From Planktothrix rubescens CCAP 1459/22 (GTDB taxonomy: Bacteria > Cyanobacteriota > Cyanobacteriia > Cyanobacteriales > Microcoleaceae): a stretch of DNA of 64,000 nucleotides. The notes beneath the pieces are model-generated. The model had not been told where the DNA came from. It saw only the letters and a program-made list of their open reading frames with translations, and made no database searches. Where the stretch lies: assembly GCA_904830895.1 (NCBI GenBank), contig LR882958.1, forward strand, positions 3,364,001-3,428,000. The letters run 5' to 3'. Position 1 is the stretch's first letter, and the number at the start of each line of letters is the position of its first letter. Made by a program: the position numbers and the translations under genes. Shown here piece after piece: positions 25,077-34,941 of this stretch.

Positions 25077-25848
25077 TTAACAAATACATAAGTCAAGATG
25101 TTTTCTCAACCAAGGCGTATCAACCAATGCACGAAGGAAAATCCCTCGCGCACCATTTAGATCCCTATCCATATTTAATTGGGTAGATGTCGATCTTGAA
25201 ACATAATTTCTGAACGTGCAAGTTAGAATCTTTACCTAGCCAACCAAAAGATGTTTCAGAAAAAAATGTCATGAATGTGCGAACACCAGGATCTAAGGCA
25301 ACAACTCTCCCTTGATTCTCGGAATTTAGTTGCTGCACTTCTGTAGCAATGGTCAAGTAATACTCACCATAAATTAGTGTTAATCGACCATCACTAAAAT
25401 TATCAGGAAGTGCTTCTTTGAATTTACACCCTCCTAATATACTGTGGTAAATTCCACAATCTTTAATTGCGGATTTAGGGATGTAAATTGATTGCTTTAC
25501 ATCCTTGCGACTCCGAAATTTACATCGACGAATCTTACCATCTACCTTAAACCCTTTTTTTGCAGCTTTAACTGAAGCACAAGCATCTTTGATGGCTATT
25601 GATTTAATTTGATAAGGGACGGGTTTAGCCCATTCAGGTAATCCGTTTAAGATTCCTGTTTTAATCGCCATCCAGTTGGCTTTTGTATCAGGTTGCTGCA
25701 AATATTTAATGGTTTCGTTGTAGACAAATCTACTAACTCCGAACCATTGTTTGAGCAATTTTTTTTGTTCAGGGTTTAGGTAGATTCGGATCTTCTTTGA
25801 TTTTTTTGCTGTAGCTTCTGAGTCCGTGCATCCGACAAGAAAAGACAC
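25077..25848 (-). pseudogene. tnpB: Decayed IS607-type TnpB
   Basis: From a GTG near 25848, overlapping the tnpA end, the frame encodes the TnpB N-terminal region: IRIYLNPEQKKLLKQWFGVSRFVYN, then the RuvC-I strand VALDPGVRTFMTFF with its catalytic Asp. The frame stops at 25165. In another frame the RuvC-III end survives (MDRDLNGARGIFLRALVD) and runs to a stop at 25077. The segment between, which should hold the RuvC-II Glu and the zinc finger, is deleted. The protein cannot be an active RNA-guided nuclease. Confidence 0.85.
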
Positions 25849-26344
25849 CAAGGATGGAGAGAAGATCGGCTGTGAGTTCGGTTTCTGGGCAGTATATAGG
25901 ATTTTCGAGAACCACGATGTTTCCACCGTTTTGTTCTGCCATAAACTCGAATAATTGAAATCCGAATCGACATAATCTGTCTCTACAGGCAACAATAATT
26001 GTGAGCTTATCTCCTCGCATAAGTCTGACCAGTAACCCTTGCAATCCTTTCCTTTTGAAGTTAAGTCCTGAACCGATATCTCGGACAATTTCTGCATCTG
26101 GGTAGACTGATTGCATATAGACAACTTGTCTATCGAGGTCATCCCGTTGTTTTGTTGAACTAACTCGGCAGTAGCAAACAGTGGTAGCGACCACTGTATC
26201 TCTGATGTAGGATTCGACATCGTACAGTCTTTGTCCTGCTGGGTTTTTGATGCTTTTGATCTTCCCTTCATCGGCGTATTTTCTCAACGTATTTGGATGC
26301 AGATCCAGAAATTCGACCGCTTTTCTGAGTGGTATGTATGCCAT
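25769..26344 (-). CDS. tnpA: IS607-type serine recombinase TnpA
   Basis: This 191-residue protein has an N-terminal MerR-like helix-turn-helix (PLRKAVEFLDLHPNTLRKYADEG) and a serine-recombinase catalytic domain (VCYCRVSSTKQRDDLDRQ with the nucleophilic Ser, then a CRDRLCRFGF segment). Length is normal for IS607 TnpA, so the protein looks intact. I chose ATG 26344, which sits immediately next to the 92-bp repeat; a TTG at 26353 is possible but overlaps the repeat. It overlaps the start of tnpB, as usual for IS607. Confidence 0.9.
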   Translation of the reverse strand: MAYIPLRKAVEFLDLHPNTLRKYADEGKIKSIKNPAGQRLYDVESYIRDTVVATTVCYCRVSSTKQRDDLDRQVVYMQSVYPDAEIVRDIGSGLNFKRKGLQGLLVRLMRGDKLTIIVACRDRLCRFGFQLFEFMAEQNGGNIVVLENPIYCPETELTADLLSILGVFSCRMHGLRSYSKKIKEDPNLPKP

Positions 26345-26345
26345 G

Positions 26346-26437
26346 TATAGCAATCCTATTTGAGTTGTGGAGATAAATGAGCCTACAACCCAGGCACAGC
26401 AAGGAGCAAGTGTTACAACTTATTTAGGATTGCTATA
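26346..26437. repeat. 92-bp inverted-repeat element, copy 1
   Basis: The element is bounded by TATAGCAATCCTA and TAGGATTGCTATA (13-bp perfect inverted ends). Internal sequence includes GATAAATGAGCCT and ACCCAGGCACAGCAAGGAGC. A near-identical 92-bp copy is at 53285-53376 without any transposase. It is MITE-like, or the end of the IS607-type element. Confidence 0.85.
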
Positions 26438-26551
26438 TTAAACTATAACATACGTTAGCATTTGTTAATAAAACTTACGCTGTTAAACAACCTCCCTATG
26501 CTCCCTCTAAGAGAGTCCTAAAGGACTCACTACGTTGAGACACCCCTTCCC

Positions 26552-28579
26552 CTAAACCCAAGCTCGAACTACAATAGCCGTAATATTATCGTGACCATTA
26601 TGTTGATTCGCCAGAGCAATTAAACTGTCTACTGCTGTGGATAAAGGGGTTTCGGGCTTGAGTAAGGGATCAAGTTGAGTTTCGCAGAATATTTCTAAGA
26701 GGTTATTATCCGTTAAGCCGTCGGATGCTATAATTAGAACCGTATCTTCCTCAATTTCCAAAAACTGAACCTCTGGATGAACAAACTGCTCCTCCCTCGG
26801 CCCTAAGGCTTGAGTTAATTGATAGGCGTCGGGACGAGAGTAAGCCAGTTCGGGATCAATTCCTTTTTGAATTTCCCGTTGTCCGACTTCATGATCAACG
26901 GTAACTTGCTGTAACCCATGGGTGCGAGTTAAACGATATAATCGACTATCTCCCACATGAGCCACCGCCACTTGGTGACCAACCACTAAGGCCATCACTA
27001 AGGTTGTACCCATGCGACCCACACCGGAACGGACTCCCTGTTGATTTTCAGTATAAATCGCTTCATTTGCCTGAAGAATTGCATCCTGTAGGATTTCTGT
27101 CGTGGGGAGTCCATCGGGATATTGGTTTTGGAAATAGTCTTTCAGGGTGTCAACCGCCATTTGACTCGCCACTTCCCCTCCGGCGTGTCCCCCCATCCCA
27201 TCACAGAGAATATATAAACCCCGGACGGAGCTTGTTTGTCCCAGGGGTGTTTCTTGAATCTTGATTTGGGTTTCCATCCCAAAACAGTCCTCATTGTGAT
27301 CCCGTTGACGTCCGATATCGGTACGTCCCACCGCTTCTAGGGATTTGAGTTTCTGAGCCGGAATTACCGTTGGAGCTTGATTTAAGCTCGATGGCGGGGT
27401 TTCTGTTCGATCTATCGGTTGGGGAGTTGAGGTTGAGGGAAAATTAATTTCATCTAAAACTACCATTAAATCTTTTTGCAATTGTTCAACGGTTTGAATT
27501 TTTCCTTCAATTAAATCGCGTAATTTTTCTTTTAAGGAACCTACATAAGTCCGTTGGGATTGTTGAAATAATTCCTGCCATAATAATCCTAAATCCGATA
27601 AACTCAGTTCATAATTAGGCGATTCAAAATACAATTGTTTTAAACATAACTGTTGAGAATCTTCAGAAAAAACCCTTAAATTCTGAATTTCTAATAAACT
27701 TTGACGACAGTTCCAAGGTTCCAACAATACCCAGAGTTTTACTAAGTCCTCTAACCAATAAACAATTTGTTTGGCTGTGTTTTTCTTGTTACTCCACTGG
27801 TCAGATAATAGGGGGAAATTAGTAAAATCTTCTAAAATAATCACACTATAGAAAGGCTGTTCCCAGGCATCTTGTAAGCGAGGGAAATAGTTAGAATGCT
27901 CGGAAGCTAAGGAAAAATAGGGTTGTGCCGCCGTAATAATAAAGGTCTGTAATTGCTTGTCTGAGGGGGTAGAATCTTGTTTTTCTAGGGCTTTTAGGGG
28001 AGACACCTGCAAGGGCTGGGTATCCAAAACCTTCACCGTGATGGTTTCCCCTGACTGTAGCGGAGGTAAGGGTTCGAGGAGTTGATAACGCTGTTGGGGG
28101 TCTAAATAGGCTCCAATAGGGAGTTCGAGCGATTCCATATCCTGCGATGACGGTTCACCGGAGGGACTCAGGGCATCCTGGGGGGCGATGGTGATGGCTT
28201 CGATATCTGCTTGGGAGAAAATTTCTTCTTCGGGTTCAATAGCCGCAGGTGTTGGGTCTGACTCTTGAGGGGTTTCAGGAGTAAGGGGTTCAGTCTCAAT
28301 TCGATCTGAAATCGCTTCCTCGACGGTATTGGCCCCCTCTAAATGGTCATTATTTAAAGATTCTAATTGATCAGGTTGAGCAGCGACTAAGGACGAAGGG
28401 CTAACCACGGCTAGATAAACTGTTCCAGTTACTGTCCCGCAGTTGTGACATTCCAGGGTATTTAGGGGAACGGTAGCCGCACATTCAGGACAATATTTCT
28501 GGGTAAGGGAAGTACCGCAGCTTTGGCAAAACTTATTTAGATTAGGGTTTTCAAATTGACACTGGGGACAAACGACCAT
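26552..28579 (-). CDS. Zinc-ribbon PP2C protein phosphatase
   Basis: From ATG 28579 the protein has 675 residues. Two zinc ribbons begin the protein (CPQCQFENPNLNKFCQSC and CPECAATVPLNTLECHNC). A Glu/Pro-rich linker and a kinase-like or partner-binding middle (about 165-410) follow, then a C-terminal PP2C phosphatase domain (about 425-675). Metal-binding motifs RDHNEDCFG, LCDGMGGHAGGE, VAHVGDSRLYR and ASDGLTDN are all present, so activity is expected. It probably reverses phosphorylation by Ser/Thr kinases such as the FHA kinase encoded next on the strand. A GTG at 28609 is an alternative start. Confidence 0.9.
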   Translation of the reverse strand: MVVCPQCQFENPNLNKFCQSCGTSLTQKYCPECAATVPLNTLECHNCGTVTGTVYLAVVSPSSLVAAQPDQLESLNNDHLEGANTVEEAISDRIETEPLTPETPQESDPTPAAIEPEEEIFSQADIEAITIAPQDALSPSGEPSSQDMESLELPIGAYLDPQQRYQLLEPLPPLQSGETITVKVLDTQPLQVSPLKALEKQDSTPSDKQLQTFIITAAQPYFSLASEHSNYFPRLQDAWEQPFYSVIILEDFTNFPLLSDQWSNKKNTAKQIVYWLEDLVKLWVLLEPWNCRQSLLEIQNLRVFSEDSQQLCLKQLYFESPNYELSLSDLGLLWQELFQQSQRTYVGSLKEKLRDLIEGKIQTVEQLQKDLMVVLDEINFPSTSTPQPIDRTETPPSSLNQAPTVIPAQKLKSLEAVGRTDIGRQRDHNEDCFGMETQIKIQETPLGQTSSVRGLYILCDGMGGHAGGEVASQMAVDTLKDYFQNQYPDGLPTTEILQDAILQANEAIYTENQQGVRSGVGRMGTTLVMALVVGHQVAVAHVGDSRLYRLTRTHGLQQVTVDHEVGQREIQKGIDPELAYSRPDAYQLTQALGPREEQFVHPEVQFLEIEEDTVLIIASDGLTDNNLLEIFCETQLDPLLKPETPLSTAVDSLIALANQHNGHDNITAIVVRAWV

Positions 28580-28715
28580 AGTTAGATTCCCTGCCTTTTT
28601 AGAAATCACACAGGGATATTTTAAGGGTACGATTTTTTATTATACAACAGGATTAGGAAAAATGGATCATTCCCGATTCATGAATCTTAACTTCCATTAT
28701 TTTAAATTTTTAAGT

Positions 28716-31088
28716 TCAGTTTTTGTTACCTTCCTTGATGATGGTTTGAATCGCGATTGATTCGAGGGTTGACAAGGGAATTTTACAGAAATATCGACGG
28801 CGAAACTGTTCTTCTTGGATGGTATCTAGGAAGTTTTGGATTAATTGATTCAGGGTTTCAGAAGCATAAAAACTGGATAATTTTTCCCAGCTAATATCTA
28901 ACTTTTGATCCTGATATTCAATATCAAATCCTAATTGTTGCAAGATTTTAAAACCAATTTTTAAGGGAATTACTCCTAAGTTTAATTGATTTCGGAGTTG
29001 TTGAATAGTCACGGGTTGATGGGTGCGACTGAGATATTTGGCAATACCGATCAGTTGTTCCCAAATTTTTTCAGGCGGTAATAATTCGGGTAGGGTATAA
29101 GCGATCGCTAAAGGTCTTTTTTCAGTATGGGCGCGGCGAAACCAAGATTGTAAATCTTCCCAACAGGTGGGACAGTCATTGAGAATTAATAAGTGATCAG
29201 ATAAAGGTTGATTAAAGTTTTGATTACGATAATCTAAAATAGGATGGTTAGCAAGATTAATAGAGGCTGGAGGATTCTGATCTTGAGCAAAACGTAATTC
29301 TAAGATTCTAATTTCATATTGTTCTTTAAAGGTATTAAAATCGAGTTCTACAATCACATCTAATATTCCTTCGGGTAGCTCATCTTTATAATGTCCCCAC
29401 CATACCCCAGGAAATCCAGTTGATATAGACTGATCCCATAGTTCAAAGGTGGTTTTAATATATTGAACTTTTTTCCCTCTTAAATCCTTTTCTGAAATAT
29501 TCCAAGCATTAGTAAACCAACAATTTTTAATTAATATTTTAGGAACTGGGTTTCCCATACCACAGGGTTCTAATAGTTTTAATTCCTGAAATAAATCAAA
29601 CCCTAATTCGGCAACGGTACAAACTAAATCAACTTGAATATTTCGTTGTCCAATGTCCGACAAATCAGATTCTAATTTTTCTCGCATTTGGCGATTAATT
29701 GCATCTATAAATATCGGAATATTTTTTATTGGCAAACTCAACCCGGCGGCGAAGGGATGACCCCCAAAACGATGCAAAAGATGGGCTTGACTTTTGACTA
29801 ATTCATATAAGTCAATTTGATTCACTGAACGAGCAGAACCCCTGGCTAATTTTACTTCTGAATTATCGCTAATTTCCTGCTGATAATTGCTTAAATCTAT
29901 GCTTCCTTCTGTACTTAATAAAATGGTCGGTCGTCCATACTCTTGAGCTATTTGACCCGCCACTAAACCCAAAACTCCTCCTTGCCATTGCGGATCAGAT
30001 AACACAATAACTTGAGTTGTAGATAGGTCAATTTTTTTTAATTTTTTCATCACATCGTGACTAACTTCTTTTTGTAATCCTTTGCGCCGGGTATTAGCTA
30101 ATTCGGTTTCTATCGCTAATTCTTGACAGCGTTTTTTATCCTTGCTGGTTAGAAGTTCAACACAGAATTTAGCATCCCCATAAATGCGACTCACGGCATT
30201 AATTCGAGGGCCAAGACCAAAGGAAATATCGGTAGGACGATCGCCCGTTCGTTTGCATAAATCTAACAGTTTGGCAACCCCTGGACGGGTAGGATTTTTT
30301 AATTGTTGTTGTAATTTTTTTATTCCTAATTGAGCTAAATAGCGACAATCTCCTTTAAGTTGAACTAAATCAGCAATTAAACCAATGGCGACTAAATCCA
30401 ATAAATCTTCTAAGGGACGTTGGGGAATATCGGGCAAAGTTTCATATAATGCTTCAATTAATTTATAAGCAACCGCCACCCCCGATAGATGATATAAAGG
30501 ATGATCTAAAGATAAATAACGGGGATTAATAATAGCAACTACTGGAGGTCTTTCTTCAAGTAAAGTATGATGATCGGTAACAATAATATCAATGCCTAAT
30601 TGATTCGCATATTCAATTTCTTTTAAGTTGGTACTTCCGGTATCGCAAGTAACTATTAACTGACATCCCTGTTGATATAATTGATCAATTCCGGCACAAT
30701 TTAATCCATGGGATTCGGTTAAACGATTGGGTATATAATAGGATAATTGTTGATTTTCTCGACTAAAAAATTGTCCTAAACCATCCCATAATACGGAAGT
30801 TGCGGTAATTCCATCGGCATCAAAGTCCCCCCAAATTGTGATAATTTTTTGTTGATTTCGGGCTAAAATTAATCGCTCAATTGCCCTTTCCATCTCTATT
30901 CCAAATTCAAATGGACTGGATGGTTGATAACAATTATAGTTTAAAAACCCTAGCAATTGTTGAGGGGTTTGTATACCTCTATGTAATAATAATTGAGCCA
31001 CATATTTCCCTGAAATTTGAGGAGCGTACTCTTGAATAATTGGGATAATCCAATCAGGAGTATCTAAATTTGGTTGAATTTGCCACAT
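28716..31088 (-). CDS. recJ: Single-stranded-DNA-specific exonuclease RecJ
   Basis: This 790-residue protein has the DHH phosphoesterase core of RecJ, a 5'-3' single-strand exonuclease in recombination and mismatch repair. GDFDADGITATS (residues 87-98), VTDHHTL (about 170-176) and FGLGPRINAVSRI are present. The DHHA1 segment has RFGGHPFAAGLSL. It is longer than E. coli RecJ; the extra C-terminal roughly 200 residues are typical of cyanobacterial versions. It is 16 bp downstream of a PD-(D/E)XK nuclease gene, probably one repair operon. Confidence 0.95.
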   Translation of the reverse strand: MWQIQPNLDTPDWIIPIIQEYAPQISGKYVAQLLLHRGIQTPQQLLGFLNYNCYQPSSPFEFGIEMERAIERLILARNQQKIITIWGDFDADGITATSVLWDGLGQFFSRENQQLSYYIPNRLTESHGLNCAGIDQLYQQGCQLIVTCDTGSTNLKEIEYANQLGIDIIVTDHHTLLEERPPVVAIINPRYLSLDHPLYHLSGVAVAYKLIEALYETLPDIPQRPLEDLLDLVAIGLIADLVQLKGDCRYLAQLGIKKLQQQLKNPTRPGVAKLLDLCKRTGDRPTDISFGLGPRINAVSRIYGDAKFCVELLTSKDKKRCQELAIETELANTRRKGLQKEVSHDVMKKLKKIDLSTTQVIVLSDPQWQGGVLGLVAGQIAQEYGRPTILLSTEGSIDLSNYQQEISDNSEVKLARGSARSVNQIDLYELVKSQAHLLHRFGGHPFAAGLSLPIKNIPIFIDAINRQMREKLESDLSDIGQRNIQVDLVCTVAELGFDLFQELKLLEPCGMGNPVPKILIKNCWFTNAWNISEKDLRGKKVQYIKTTFELWDQSISTGFPGVWWGHYKDELPEGILDVIVELDFNTFKEQYEIRILELRFAQDQNPPASINLANHPILDYRNQNFNQPLSDHLLILNDCPTCWEDLQSWFRRAHTEKRPLAIAYTLPELLPPEKIWEQLIGIAKYLSRTHQPVTIQQLRNQLNLGVIPLKIGFKILQQLGFDIEYQDQKLDISWEKLSSFYASETLNQLIQNFLDTIQEEQFRRRYFCKIPLSTLESIAIQTIIKEGNKN

Positions 31089-31104
31089 AGGAATGATGAT
31101 TTCT

Positions 31105-31914
31105 TTAAATTATAACTTCTTGGACTTGATCAATATTATATAGATTCAGAGAATTTAAAGGTTGATCCAGGGATAATTCTTCGGAAACCCGTTGACAACG
31201 GATAGCAAATTGACAGGATTTACAATGTCCTTGACTTTGATCAACTTGGGGGAAAGATTCACCCTGTTGATAACGGTCTAAATAGTTATGAAATTGATCA
31301 ATTAGTTGGTTTAAATCCTGTTGATTTTTCTGATGTTGTTGTTGAGTATAGGGAAAGTTTAAAAATTCAGGTGGTTGTTTTTGAGGAGACTTAACAAACC
31401 AATAGGTCATTGAAACTTGTTCGGGTAAATATTGACTGGTTTCGACTAAAAGATAGGGATATAAACGAGTTTGCCAATTATTTTCTAAAAGTTGGCGATT
31501 TTGAGGACGAGGATAGGTTTTCCAATCAAAGATTTGGGCCTGTTTTTCTTCGGCTTTAATTAAATCATAAATAACTACTAATAAATCATTCCTAAAATTT
31601 AAACTACGGTAATGTTCTGCTTCTCTAAAAAAGAAGGTTGCGGGATCGGAATTTAACCTAAAAATATCCGATGCTACACTTAAAAATTCATCATAACAGC
31701 GTTTTAATTCCTGATCTTGGATCAGTAACAAATCCACAGGTAATCCTAACTCATGTTGCTGCATTAACAAGTGAAACTGATTTCCCCAGGCGATGCGTTC
31801 TTCCTGTTCTGGGGAAGTGGGTGAAACTAATTGATCTAAATAGGTATATTGAAATTTTCGAGGACACAGAGACAACAAATTTAAGTGTTGTTGAGATAGT
31901 CTAAATTGAGTCAT
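31105..31914 (-). CDS. PD-(D/E)XK family nuclease
   Basis: This 269-residue protein of the RecB/Cas4-like nuclease superfamily begins FRLSQQHLNLLSLCPRKFQYTYL. It has the catalytic IFDWKTY motif (Asp-x-Lys) and a C-terminal CKSCQFAIRCQRV that could complete an iron-sulfur cluster together with the N-terminal Cys. ATG 31914 is preferred over a TTG at 31935. Co-transcription with recJ suggests DNA end processing. Confidence 0.85.
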   Translation of the reverse strand: MTQFRLSQQHLNLLSLCPRKFQYTYLDQLVSPTSPEQEERIAWGNQFHLLMQQHELGLPVDLLLIQDQELKRCYDEFLSVASDIFRLNSDPATFFFREAEHYRSLNFRNDLLVVIYDLIKAEEKQAQIFDWKTYPRPQNRQLLENNWQTRLYPYLLVETSQYLPEQVSMTYWFVKSPQKQPPEFLNFPYTQQQHQKNQQDLNQLIDQFHNYLDRYQQGESFPQVDQSQGHCKSCQFAIRCQRVSEELSLDQPLNSLNLYNIDQVQEVII

Positions 31915-32015
31915 GGCGATTGGATTAACAAACAATTATAATCTGAATTATAGCAACCGTCAAGGCATTAAAATAGTTGTAGTTATTGTTCCTAATAAGG
32001 ATCAAAAAAAATGAT

Positions 32016-32438
32016 TTATTTTAAAGAACAGCTATCAAAACTGCATCGTGTTAAGCGTTTTCTCCGGGAAGCCACAAAGCTATAAATTTTCGGCCCTAAG
32101 AGGGAAGCACCCGGAAAATAAAGGATGAATAATAACGGCCAGAGAAGGGGTAGATAGTGAATCATTTCGCGCAATGCAAAGAAACCTGTTTTCACAGAAC
32201 CATTAGGAAAAATGAGATGAATTTCAGCTAAACAGGCTTCTAAAGAAAGCTGAGGATAGGTCTTTTGAAGGGTCGTCCATTGTTCTTCAACGGGAATATA
32301 ATTGAATTGTTGAAACCAGTCACAATAACATAAAAGGGTCATGGAACGAATACACAGAGGACAGAAACCATCATAAAGAATTTCCGGTTTTGGTTGACCC
32401 GAAAAATTGAGTTGATAACAGGAAAACATTTTAACCAT
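32016..32438 (-). CDS. DCC (DUF393) thiol-disulfide oxidoreductase family protein
   Basis: This 140-residue protein has the YDGFCPLC motif of the DCC/DUF393 family (CxxC at residues 26-29) and a hydrophobic segment (about 95-115). Members are thought to be thioredoxin-like redox proteins; the substrate is unknown. The C-terminus also has CSFDSC. It starts 5 bp after the glycosyltransferase stop and is probably the last gene of the mraY operon. Confidence 0.85.
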   Translation of the reverse strand: MVKMFSCYQLNFSGQPKPEILYDGFCPLCIRSMTLLCYCDWFQQFNYIPVEEQWTTLQKTYPQLSLEACLAEIHLIFPNGSVKTGFFALREMIHYLPLLWPLLFILYFPGASLLGPKIYSFVASRRKRLTRCSFDSCSLK

Positions 32439-32443
32439 CCTAT

Positions 32444-33370
32444 TTAAAGTTGTTCAATTACTTTGGCTTGGTCTGATAATTTAGCCTGTTGTTGTCCTTG
32501 GAAACGAGCATTTCCATTAAATAAGGAGATGGGGGTACTAATTAAATCCACGATTTCGGCTTTTCCGGTTAAGAGTTTGACCGTACCCAGGGGTAATTCT
32601 TTTAAAAACCAACGTCCTAACCGATATAAATATTCTGAAGTTGTTAACTCTTTCATTAAATTAATCCCATGGAGTTCATGCAAATACCGATTTGATTCTC
32701 CATAGCGTCGCCACTGACTTTTTAATGCTTTTAAAGTTGACCGATGACGGTGTTTAACTATTGCTTGGGATGCTAATTCTAATTGATAATTGGTTTGTTG
32801 TTGAATCCGCCAACACATATCCGCATCTCCCCCAGTGGTGAGGTAGGGACGGAACAAACCCACCTGTTCAAAAATAACGCGACGTATGGCTAAATTAGCG
32901 GTTTGACCGTAGGGTAAAAAACTATTATTTAAGGTATGTTTTTGGGATAAAGTTTCTTGTTTATCTGCATATTTTTCTAATAGATTTTGACTGGGTAAGG
33001 CGATGATTTCACCTGCTACTAGACCAATATTGGGGTTAGAAAAGGGCTGAATTAATTGCTCTAACCATTGGGGTTCCGGTCGGCAATCCATATCGGTAAA
33101 GGCAATAATATCACTGGTTGCGACTTTAATTCCGGCATTGCGAGCGGCATAGGAACTTTGGATATTATTTTCTGATAATGAACGAATATTAATTGAAGAA
33201 GATGCGGCTAATTCCTGAACAATAGAAACAGAATTATCCTGACTATTGTTATCAACTAATAAATATTCTACTTGATCTGCCGGATAGGTTTGCGATCGCA
33301 AACATTCAATTAAATCCGGCAAATCAGTCTCGCCATTATAAACCGGAATGACAACAGAAAGGTTAATCAT
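32444..33370 (-). CDS. Family 2 glycosyltransferase
   Basis: This 308-residue GT-A glycosyltransferase has SVVIPVYNGETDLPDLIECL at the N-terminus, an AFTDMDCRPEPQWLEQL acceptor/metal motif (DxD-like) and a C-terminal helical part without strong membrane segments. It transfers a sugar from an NDP donor; the acceptor is unknown. Being 15 bp after mraY on the same strand, it probably acts on a cell-envelope lipid or polysaccharide. Confidence 0.9.
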   Translation of the reverse strand: MINLSVVIPVYNGETDLPDLIECLRSQTYPADQVEYLLVDNNSQDNSVSIVQELAASSSINIRSLSENNIQSSYAARNAGIKVATSDIIAFTDMDCRPEPQWLEQLIQPFSNPNIGLVAGEIIALPSQNLLEKYADKQETLSQKHTLNNSFLPYGQTANLAIRRVIFEQVGLFRPYLTTGGDADMCWRIQQQTNYQLELASQAIVKHRHRSTLKALKSQWRRYGESNRYLHELHGINLMKELTTSEYLYRLGRWFLKELPLGTVKLLTGKAEIVDLISTPISLFNGNARFQGQQQAKLSDQAKVIEQL

Positions 33371-33385
33371 GATTCGGCCAAAAAC

Positions 33386-34492
33386 CTAAAAAGGATTGTA
33401 TCCTATAAGCAGGGTAATTAACACTAAGATAGCATTAATTAAATAGAAACTCCCTACTACTTGGGTTTCATGCCATCCTGATAATTCTAAATGGTGATGT
33501 ATAGGAGCCATTTTGAACAGACGTTTACCCACACCCTCGGCGTTTTTTGTAGCTTTATAATAGCTAACTTGAGCAATTACAGAGAGGGTTTCCACGAAGA
33601 AAATTCCGCTAATTATTAATAACACCCATAAACTATTAGTTAATAGGGCAACCGTGGCTAAACTTCCTCCCAATGCTAAGGCTCCCGTATCTCCCATAAA
33701 TACTTTTGCGGGGTTGCGGTTATGGGTAACAAATCCTAAACAACTGCCACTCATACAGGCACAAAAGGTGGTTAATTCCGGTGCGCTGGGCGCAACATAG
33801 GCTCCTAAACCCAAAAATGCGATCGCACCTAAACCGCCCATTAACCCATCCACACCATCGGTTAAATTGGTGGCATTACTTTCAGCAACTTGGACAAAAA
33901 TTGCTAAGGGCCAGAATAATAATCCCAGGGGAATTGCTAATCCTAAAGGTAAAGTAACGCTGGTTAAAGTGGAAGATTGAGTTAATGCTAACCACACACA
34001 AAATAGCGTTGCAAAACCTACCTGCAACGCCAATTTCATTCGAGGAGAAATCCCTTTATTTGATTTACGTCTTAAAATCTGCCAATCATCTAACCAACCA
34101 ATAAATCCATAGGCTAAGGTTAGGGTAGAAACGGCGATCACATTGGGATTAAATTGAGTTAAAATTAAAGCGATCGCCACTCCCACAGGAACAAAAAATA
34201 TCCCTCCCATGGTTGGAGTTCCGGCTTTTTGTAAGTGGGCTTGGGGGCCATCTTCTCGAATAAATTGTCCGGCTTTAATCTTGACTAAAAGCGGAATTGC
34301 CCAATATCCTAAGATAGAAACGGCGATCGCACAAATCAAAGCGGGTAAAAATAACGAGCCTTGAACTTGAAATAAATTATCGTTCACCCAATCTAAACTA
34401 AAAGCGAATACACTCAACCCTAAACTCAGTAGAAACAATAGGGTTTGTCCAGACCAGTTGGATGATTTAACCGAATAAAGTTTGCTATCCAC
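33386..34492 (-). CDS. mraY: Phospho-N-acetylmuramoyl-pentapeptide-transferase MraY
   Basis: This 368-residue integral membrane enzyme makes lipid I from UDP-MurNAc-pentapeptide and undecaprenyl phosphate. About ten hydrophobic helices are visible. Diagnostic motifs are QAHLQKAGTPTMGG, LTDGVDGLMGG (catalytic Asp region), FMGDTGALALGG and MAPIHHHLELSGW. Length and motifs are normal. It heads a likely three-gene operon with a glycosyltransferase and a DCC protein. Confidence 0.97.
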   Translation of the reverse strand: MDSKLYSVKSSNWSGQTLLFLLSLGLSVFAFSLDWVNDNLFQVQGSLFLPALICAIAVSILGYWAIPLLVKIKAGQFIREDGPQAHLQKAGTPTMGGIFFVPVGVAIALILTQFNPNVIAVSTLTLAYGFIGWLDDWQILRRKSNKGISPRMKLALQVGFATLFCVWLALTQSSTLTSVTLPLGLAIPLGLLFWPLAIFVQVAESNATNLTDGVDGLMGGLGAIAFLGLGAYVAPSAPELTTFCACMSGSCLGFVTHNRNPAKVFMGDTGALALGGSLATVALLTNSLWVLLIISGIFFVETLSVIAQVSYYKATKNAEGVGKRLFKMAPIHHHLELSGWHETQVVGSFYLINAILVLITLLIGYNPF

Positions 34493-34560
34493 AAAAATTT
34501 TTAATCCTCAACACCACAAAATCACCATCCCAGAAATCGCTAGTTTCCTAGCGTCTATTT

Positions 34561-34812
34561 CTAGCTTTCTGATATATCATCATCATCATCATCATCATCA
34601 TCGTCATAGGCAGAGTCATCAACGGAAATCAGATCGGTGATTTCTTCTTCCTCCTCCAAATAGTCAACGGTTGTGGTAGTACTGACGGTGGTATCTCGTT
34701 CGATTAGACGTCCGGTGGACTCTAACCAAGCTATCAGTGAAATTTCTTGTTTGGAAGGAATCACATCAGCCGGTTCATGGGCTGGGATTTCTCGCAAGGA
34801 TGGGTTAAGCAT
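34561..34812 (-). CDS. DUF3134 family acidic protein
   Basis: This 83-residue protein starts MLNPSLREIPAHEPADVIP and has the SLIAWLESTGRLIERD segment of the cyanobacterial DUF3134 family. The C-terminal half is strongly acidic and ends in a run of ten aspartates encoded by a GAT repeat (34575-34604), which may vary in length. Function is unknown. Confidence 0.85.
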   Translation of the reverse strand: MLNPSLREIPAHEPADVIPSKQEISLIAWLESTGRLIERDTTVSTTTTVDYLEEEEEITDLISVDDSAYDDDDDDDDDDISES

Positions 34813-34941
34813 TTTTAGTTTTCGGTGTCAAATATAATTGAGTTAGACTTAATCTAATTTTACAACAACCTCGCACAAATATTTTGAGTCTTATAGATTT
34901 AAAAAAGCTAACCAACAATCATTTAAACATAAGATAAAACT

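Larger units (their letters stand above)
25077..26437 (-). mobile_element. IS607-type insertion element, defective
   Basis: The element contains a serine recombinase (tnpA) and an overlapping decayed tnpB. Its upstream end coincides with a 92-bp inverted-repeat-bounded sequence at 26346-26437. The exact downstream end is not visible, and 25077 is simply the last TnpB stop. It separates the FHA kinase gene from the PP2C phosphatase gene. Confidence 0.75.
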
